A stretch of DNA of 64,000 nucleotides from Streptomyces varsoviensis (GTDB lineage: Bacteria; Actinomycetota; Actinomycetes; Streptomycetales; Streptomycetaceae), in the NCBI RefSeq assembly GCF_000718635.1, contig NZ_JOBF01000022.1, forward strand, positions 184,773 to 248,772. The letters run 5' to 3'. Below the pieces are notes generated by a model. That model ran no database searches and was not told the DNA's origin. It saw nothing but the letters and a program-made list of their open reading frames with translations. Shown here one piece after another: positions 59,548 through 64,000 of this stretch (positions within the stretch are counted from its first letter, which is position 1; each line of letters starts with the position of its first letter). Position numbers and translations under genes: made by a program.

Positions 59548-61092
59548 TCAGCCGATGCCGGGGCCGGGGCCGTTGAGGTGGTCCCAGTTGGACCAGTAGG
59601 GTTGTTGGCTGGTGTTGTAGCGGTGGTAGATGCCGCCGCTGTTGGAGGCGATGGCTTCGAGGCGGCCGTCGGCGTTGTGGCCGGCGGTGATGTCGGTTCC
59701 TGGTCCGCCGAAGTTGGTTTCCCAGTTGTGCCAGCCGCTGTTGGGGCTCTTTTGGACGATGTGCTGGGCGGTGGTGGAGTTGATGGCGAAGAGTTCGATG
59801 CGTCCGTCTGAGGAGCGTTCGGTTGCCAGTTTGGAGTTTCCGGGGCCTCCGAAGGATTCCCAGTTGGACCAGTAGGGCTGTTGGCTGGTGTTGTAGCGGT
59901 GGTAGATTCCGCCGCCGTTGGAGGCGTAGACCTCCAGTCGGCCGTCTTTGTTTGTGCCGACGGCCAGGTCGTAGCCTCCGCCGCCGAAGTTTTCCCAGGG
60001 GTGCCAGCCGCTGTTGGGGGATTTTTGTACGAGGTGTCCGAAGGAGCTGTCGCTCAGGGCGAAGACTTCGATGCGGCCGTCGGAGGAACTGGCGGATGCC
60101 AGGCGGGAGTCGGCCGGTCCGCCGATCGATTCCCAGGAAGACCAGGGCTGCTCGCTGGTGTTGTAGCGGTGGTAGATGCCGCCGCCGTTGGAGGCGAAGA
60201 CTTCGAGGCGGCCGTCTTTGTTCTGGCCTACGGTCAGTCCGTATCCGCCGCCGCCGAAGTTGGTTTCCCAGTCGTGCCAGCCGCTGTTGGGGCTCTTTTG
60301 GACGCGGTGCCAGAAGGTCTGGGTGTTGAGTGCGAAGATCTCGACCCGGCCGTCGGCGGAGCGTGCTGAGGCCAGGTTGGCCGATTTCGGGCCGCCCCAG
60401 AATTCCCAAGGGGCCCAGCCGCCGTTCTGCGACGTCTGGTAGGTGTGCCAGACCCCGTCATCCCCGCCGGCGAAGACCTCCATCCGCCCATCGGCGTTCC
60501 ACGACGTCACCACCCGATCACCGGACGGCGAATCGCCGAGAATGTTGTTGTACCGATACGGCAGGTACTTCGAACCCGTGCTGGACCATGCGTACTCACT
60601 GCGCATCGTGTGGGGCGGCGTCTGTTCGTATACCCAGTAGCGCGAGTGAGCGTTGTCCAGCCAGCCGCCGAAGATTCGTACGTGCCCCATCTCATTGGGC
60701 CAGTTGGGGCTCTGCCACAGCAGAATGTCGCCGGGAAGAAGCTCTTCCTTGGTGATTCTCCGGCTGATCTGAGGCAGGGACTGCGTGGTATAGCTGGTGT
60801 TGGCCGACCAGGCGAAGCTGACGAACCCCGAGCAGTCCTTGCGGTATCCGTCCCGGTAGCTGTAGTTGTCATACGGAACGGCCGCGTCCACCCACGTCTT
60901 GGCCCTGGCCAGGACTTCGGTGCGGGTGATGGACGCGCTTTGTACCGCTGCCTGGCCGGCAGACAGGCCGGAACGGATACCCGGTGTCGTGCTGGGCGCT
61001 GCCGTCGCGGGTGCCTGAAAATTCAAGAGCGCCGCGAACATAATGCAGAGAAGGACGACAAAGCGTCTTTCTCTCAACCTGTATCTCCCCAT
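59548..61092 (-). CDS. Secreted NlpC/P60-like hydrolase fused to a seven-bladed PLL-type propeller
   Basis: 514 residues from ATG at 61092. Signal peptide (about 1–32, ending ATAA). Residues about 55–190 form a papain-like NlpC/P60-type domain: Cys87 in RKDCSGFVSFAW, LLPGDILLW, and His137 in EMGHVRIFGGW. Residues about 195–514 hold seven repeats built on DGR(M/L/I)E(V/I/L)FA ... W..W(E/D), the pattern of PLL-type fucose-binding lectins and related propellers; odd and even blades differ (GGGIYHRYNTS versus HRVQKSPNSGW). A wall-degrading enzyme with a glycan-binding propeller is the natural reading: remodelling or attack of peptidoglycan. Sugar specificity is unknown. Confidence 0.82.
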   Translation of the reverse strand: MGRYRLRERRFVVLLCIMFAALLNFQAPATAAPSTTPGIRSGLSAGQAAVQSASITRTEVLARAKTWVDAAVPYDNYSYRDGYRKDCSGFVSFAWSANTSYTTQSLPQISRRITKEELLPGDILLWQSPNWPNEMGHVRIFGGWLDNAHSRYWVYEQTPPHTMRSEYAWSSTGSKYLPYRYNNILGDSPSGDRVVTSWNADGRMEVFAGGDDGVWHTYQTSQNGGWAPWEFWGGPKSANLASARSADGRVEIFALNTQTFWHRVQKSPNSGWHDWETNFGGGGYGLTVGQNKDGRLEVFASNGGGIYHRYNTSEQPWSSWESIGGPADSRLASASSSDGRIEVFALSDSSFGHLVQKSPNSGWHPWENFGGGGYDLAVGTNKDGRLEVYASNGGGIYHRYNTSQQPYWSNWESFGGPGNSKLATERSSDGRIELFAINSTTAQHIVQKSPNSGWHNWETNFGGPGTDITAGHNADGRLEAIASNSGGIYHRYNTSQQPYWSNWDHLNGPGPGIG

Positions 61093-61885
61093 TGCTTAAA
61101 CCCCTCAGAGTGATTTGCTCAAGTTGTTCGGAGCGAGATGTGTATACGCACACGCGCTGATCCGGCAGGCCCTCGGCACGCCGCGGCGGCCCGGCGCCTC
61201 GACGGCCCGGTGAACAGTGGCCTGCCTGTTTCCCAGCCGGCCCCCCTGGCCCAACTGCCGTCAGAGCACCCCAGGTTGGCGGGACGGCATAGCCTGACGG
61301 CATCGCCTGACGAAGCGTCGGCAGCCGGTTCGGTTTCTGGTTGCCGGCAGGGGCCGACAGATCGGCTTCGCTGGTGGTGTGTTGGCCCGGCGGCGTTCAG
61401 CCGATGCGGCTGCGTGGTGAATGCGCCTTCATGGACAACATTGGCGGGGGAGGGAGGAAGGGAGGGAGGCCGGCACAGCCGTGGGCTCCGTGGTCGTCCC
61501 TGCGCAATTGCGAACCCGTCAGGTCCAGGCCCAGACCCAGGGCCAGCTCCTGGGCAAACTCCAGTCCCTGGCCGAGGTCCAGTCCCTGGCCGAGGTCCAG
61601 TCCCTGGCCGAGGTCCAGTCCCTGGCCGAGGTCCAGCCCCTGGCCCAGGCTGGTCGAGGATGCGACGCGATGGCGAGCACGGCGCCCGCGTGGTGTTGTG
61701 ACAGCGGCATTGCTTCCCCCGATGCGATGACATCGCGTTGCTACTGCGGATCGCGTCGCTACTGCGGGCAGCGTGCGGGCTTTCCGCAGTTCCAGCGCGG
61801 CAATGAGATGCTCCGGACCCATTTTGGGTAGGCGCCTTGAGTGGGTAAAGAGAAGGCCGATGCCGAATGAGGCGAGATTGATACC
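61093..61885. other. Gene-free or decayed stretch with minisatellite
   Basis: 793 bp between the NlpC/P60 gene and lysR. Open frames here have Arg/Pro-rich, family-less translations typical of shadows. The only firm feature is the 18-bp tandem repeat at 61565–61636. The divergent promoters of the flanking genes must lie within, but no convincing hexamers were found. Confidence 0.5.
61565..61636. repeat. 18-bp tandem repeat, four perfect copies
   Basis: TCCCTGGCCGAGGTCCAG at 61565, 61583, 61601 and 61619, with decayed copies on either side (from about 61540 to 61652). Being a multiple of three it can encode QSLAEV (plus) or GLDLGQ (minus), but no surrounding gene is credible. Confidence 0.95.
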
Positions 61886-62875
61886 GTGATGGGTATGGAT
61901 ACCTCTGCGGGGGACGGCCCAGCCGGGGGAGGGGAGGACTCGAGGACTGGCTCCTCCCGTGAACCGAGCGTGCATCAGTTGCGTCTGTTCGTCGTGCTGG
62001 CCGAGGAGTTGCACTTCGGGAATGCCGCGCAGCGCATGTTCATCAGCCAGCCCGCGTTCAGTCGCCAAATCCGTGCTCTCGAACGGTGCCTCGGGGTGGA
62101 TCTGGTGGCTCGTTCGAGCCGCCGGGTGGAGCTCACACCGGCAGGTCAGGCGCTGCTCCCCGAAGCCCGGACGGCGGTGGAGTCGGTGGACCGCATACGC
62201 CACGTCGCACAGGCCCAGATCCGGTGCGTCCAGGGCCGGCTGGCGATCGGCTCCATCGGGGCGGAGGCCCAACAGCCGTACACGCGCGCCATTCTGGCGG
62301 AACTCCGTGCACGGAACCCCGACCTCAAACTCGATGTGTGCAGCCTCGATATCGCACACCATGTCCTGGCACTGACCCAGGGCGAGGTCGACGTGGCCTT
62401 CCTCCTCTCCCCCATGCCGCCGGGCATCGAGACCTTGACACTCGCCACCGGGCCACGTGTGGCGTGCCTGCCCGCCGATGACCCGCTCGCCGACCGGACC
62501 AGCGTCACCTTGGCCGAACTGGCAGGCCGCCCGGTCGTCGACGTCCCGCCCGAATGCCCCCGGTCGTGGTGGAACTTCTGGGCCGTCGACCCGCGCCCGG
62601 ACGGCACGACCGTGCGCTACGGGCCGGTTGTCCATGATGTCGAGGCGCTGTTCCTGGCCGTCGCCCATGGGGAAGCCATGGCCTTCCTGCCCGGCGCCGC
62701 GCAGACCTTCTTTCCCCGCCCCGGCGTGCACTACGTAGAGGTGTCGGACGCGCCCCCCGCCACCGCCGCCCTGGCCTGGATGGCCAAGAACCGCACGCTG
62801 CCCACGATCAACGCCATACGCCGCGCTGCCTCCGCCGTCCTGCAAAGGACGTCTGCGTCGGGCCCCGGGGGATGA
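61886..62875 (+). CDS. LysR-family transcriptional regulator
   Basis: 329 residues from GTG at 61886 (ATG at 61889 or 61895 also possible; none has a clear ribosome-binding site). After a Gly/Ser-rich lead of about 28 residues the HTH reads VHQLRLFVVLAEELHFGNAAQRMFISQPAFSRQIRALERCLG, followed by VDLVARSSRRVELTPAG and the effector-binding domain. The 3' end is embedded in the first copy of the 30-bp repeat: its last codons (TSASGPGG) are repeat-encoded. It lies beside a broken P450 gene, which may have been its target. Confidence 0.9.
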   Translation: MMGMDTSAGDGPAGGGEDSRTGSSREPSVHQLRLFVVLAEELHFGNAAQRMFISQPAFSRQIRALERCLGVDLVARSSRRVELTPAGQALLPEARTAVESVDRIRHVAQAQIRCVQGRLAIGSIGAEAQQPYTRAILAELRARNPDLKLDVCSLDIAHHVLALTQGEVDVAFLLSPMPPGIETLTLATGPRVACLPADDPLADRTSVTLAELAGRPVVDVPPECPRSWWNFWAVDPRPDGTTVRYGPVVHDVEALFLAVAHGEAMAFLPGAAQTFFPRPGVHYVEVSDAPPATAALAWMAKNRTLPTINAIRRAASAVLQRTSASGPGG

Positions 62876-63018
62876 AGGAGGTCGGCGTCGGGTCCCGGGG
62901 GATGACGGACGTCGGCACTGGGCCCCGGGGGATGACGGACGTCGGCACTGGGCCCCGGGGGATGAAGGACGTCGGCACTGGGCCCCGGGGGATGAAGGAC
63001 GTCGGCGCCGGGCCCCGG
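62851..63018. repeat. 30-bp tandem repeat, five copies plus a partial sixth
   Basis: Units start at 62851, 62881, 62911, 62941 and 62971 (form GTCGGCACTGGGCCCCGGGG followed by GATGAAGGAC), with a truncated copy from 63001. The central copies are identical apart from one A/C variation. It overlaps the end of lysR and leads directly into the P450 remnant. It encodes DVGTGPRGM(K/T) in one frame, but no gene is convincing. Confidence 0.95.
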
Positions 63019-63043
63019 CCGCTGACCGCGCGTCGACTGTTGA

Positions 63044-63562
63044 AGGTCGCGGGTCGCAGACGACGTTCGCCGCGTCAACACCGCACAGCGCTTCCTCTCC
63101 AACGCCGTCCTCACCCTCCTCACCCACCCGACCGCCGCCGACCAGCTCCAGGATGCGGCCCCGGACCCCGCCCGCATCGACACGGCCACCCATGAACTCC
63201 TGCGCTACGCCCCGCCCGCCCAGGCCCAGGCGAAGGTGTGCGTACGCGCCACCGAACTGGCCGGGGCCCCCATTGCCACCGGTGACACGGTGACCGTGCT
63301 GCTCGGCTCCGCCTGCCGCGACGGTGCACGCTTCCCGGCCCCCGACGCCCTCCGGCTCGACCGGCACCCCAACCCCCACCTCGCCTTCGGCCGCGGCCCG
63401 CACGCCTGCCTGGGCCAACCGCTCCACCTCGCCCAGCCCCGCGCCACGCTCCCCCACCTATCCCGCCACCAGGCCGGCCTGCGCCTGGCCGGCACCCCGC
63501 ACCGCGAGCCCAACCCCGTACTGCGGGGCCTCATTTCCCTGCCCCTCAGCACCGCCGCCTAG
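63044..63562 (+). pseudogene. Cytochrome P450 remnant, C-terminal 40% only
   Basis: In one uninterrupted frame from 63044 (a TGA precedes at 63041): FLSNAVLTLLTHP, the K-helix ExxR as HELLRYAPP, VCVRATELAGAPIATGDTV, FPAPDALRLDRHPNPHLAFG and the heme loop FGRGPHACLGQPLHLA with the thiolate Cys, then a stop. The first two-thirds, including the I-helix oxygen-binding motif, are missing; the 30-bp tandem repeat lies at the break. It cannot make a working P450. The loss probably came with expansion of the repeat or a deletion ending in it. Confidence 0.85.
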
Positions 63563-63587
63563 GGTTTGTTGGCTGAGGGGCGGTGGG

Positions 63588-64000
63588 GGTGGGTGTCACG
63601 GCATGTCGCTGGGGGGGCGGTATTGCCGGTGGGCCAGGGCGGGTTTCGTCTCGGACCCTCCGGGTCCAAGGCGCTGGCAGCGGCGGGGGAGGGGGCCGGG
63701 CCGGCGCTGGTTCGCTGCCTGTTGGCCGGTGGGTGGCTGGGGTCAGGGAAGGCTCGCTGCGCTTCGCCGCTGGCTGCTGCCGCGAAGTGGTCGCGGCGGG
63801 GTGTTCGGGTGCGGCTCGGGGAGGGGTGCGGGCCTGTGATCCACGACAGTCGGCAGGGGGCGGCGCGCTGCGCTGCGCCGGTGGTTGCGGGTGCGTTGGG
63901 GCTGGGTTGGGGTTGGCTCGCTGCCTGTGGGCCGGGTGGGGCGGGCGTCACAGATCGTCGCTGGGTGGGGCGGTATTGCCGGTGGGCCAGCGCGGGTTTC
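63588..64000. repeat. Dispersed intergenic repeat, two copies about 353 bp apart
   Basis: The string CGGTATTGCCGGTGGGCCAG occurs at 63618–63637 and 63971–63990, inside about 55-bp matching segments (GTCAC..GTCGCTGG.. before and CGGGTTTC after). The second copy runs into the window edge. Between them are further G-rich imperfect echoes (GGCTCGCTGC, CTGCGC(T)GCGCCG). No gene was found from 63563 to the end. Confidence 0.75.

Noticed and set aside
62851..63018. CRISPR array
   Set aside because: The 30-bp units are directly contiguous with no spacers, and no cas genes are present; it is a minisatellite.
61397..63457. 686-codon minus-strand open frame with GLDLGQ repeats
   Set aside because: Antisense to the LysR gene and P450 remnant; the repeat peptide comes only from the 18-bp minisatellite.
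63559..63951. 130-codon minus-strand frame at the right end
   Set aside because: Pro/Ala/Ser/Arg-rich translation of a repeat-containing intergenic region; no start signal and no family.

Overview
The window is a high-GC actinobacterial chromosome segment, almost certainly Streptomyces. Codons end overwhelmingly in G or C, GTG starts are frequent, TetR/MarR/LysR regulators are numerous, and the block icmA – thioredoxin/TPR – DUF6230/DUF6114 – pfkA – pta – ackA – pyk is a gene neighbourhood I associate with Streptomyces core chromosomes (from memory, not checked). No rRNA, tRNA, intact insertion sequence, prophage or CRISPR array was seen.

Region 1 (1–7.8 kb): DUF3817 membrane protein, isobutyryl-CoA mutase large subunit (icmA), a TetR regulator divergent from a thioredoxin–TPR protein, then a three-gene envelope/secretion module (DUF6230, DUF6114, secreted disordered protein). 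Region 2 (7.8–11.2 kb): MMPL exporter divergent from a TetR repressor. Region 3 (11.2–16.3 kb): a four-gene minus-strand operon joining an SCP2-like lipid carrier, an acyl-CoA dehydrogenase, a protein resembling acyl-homoserine-lactone/N-acyl-amino-acid synthases, and a ThiF/E1-type adenylyltransferase. This looks like an uncharacterised lipid or signal pathway and is the best candidate for something new. Upstream of it lies about 1 kb without genes that holds an 8-bp minisatellite and a run of RNA-like hairpins ending in a strong terminator. Region 4 (16.3–22.9 kb): SDR/TetR pair, then an MBL hydrolase–MFS unit divergent from an AtzG-like/amidase pair and a TetR. A shared operator motif links the TetR to both promoters. 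Region 5 (23–29.2 kb): central carbon metabolism: 6-phosphofructokinase, phosphate acetyltransferase, acetate kinase, pyruvate kinase. Region 6 (29.2–37.2 kb): MacB-like ABC transporter, a sugar ABC importer without its own ATPase, and a secreted GH18 protein.

Region 7 (37.3–57.4 kb) is accessory and rich in regulator/enzyme pairs: PCMT-like methyltransferase, FAD monooxygenase/TetR, a CitA/CitB-type two-component system divergent from a DctA-like symporter, TetR/DHA2 exporter with three stacked operators, LysR/inositol-monophosphatase-like, NADP oxidoreductase, P450, an IS30-type-HTH–GbsR fusion regulator, XRE–MmyB/SDR, a holin-like membrane protein, and MarR/Tet(X)-like monooxygenase. The sensor kinase has about 235 residues of repeats inserted in its ATPase domain.

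Region 8 (57.4–64 kb) is looser and decaying: an RCC1 seven-bladed propeller, an orphan small protein, a secreted NlpC/P60-like enzyme with a seven-bladed PLL-type propeller, a LysR, minisatellites, and a P450 gene lacking its 5' half beside a 30-bp tandem repeat.

Start sites were chosen by reading frame, ribosome-binding sites and family N-termini. All functions come from sequence recognition by eye, without searches.
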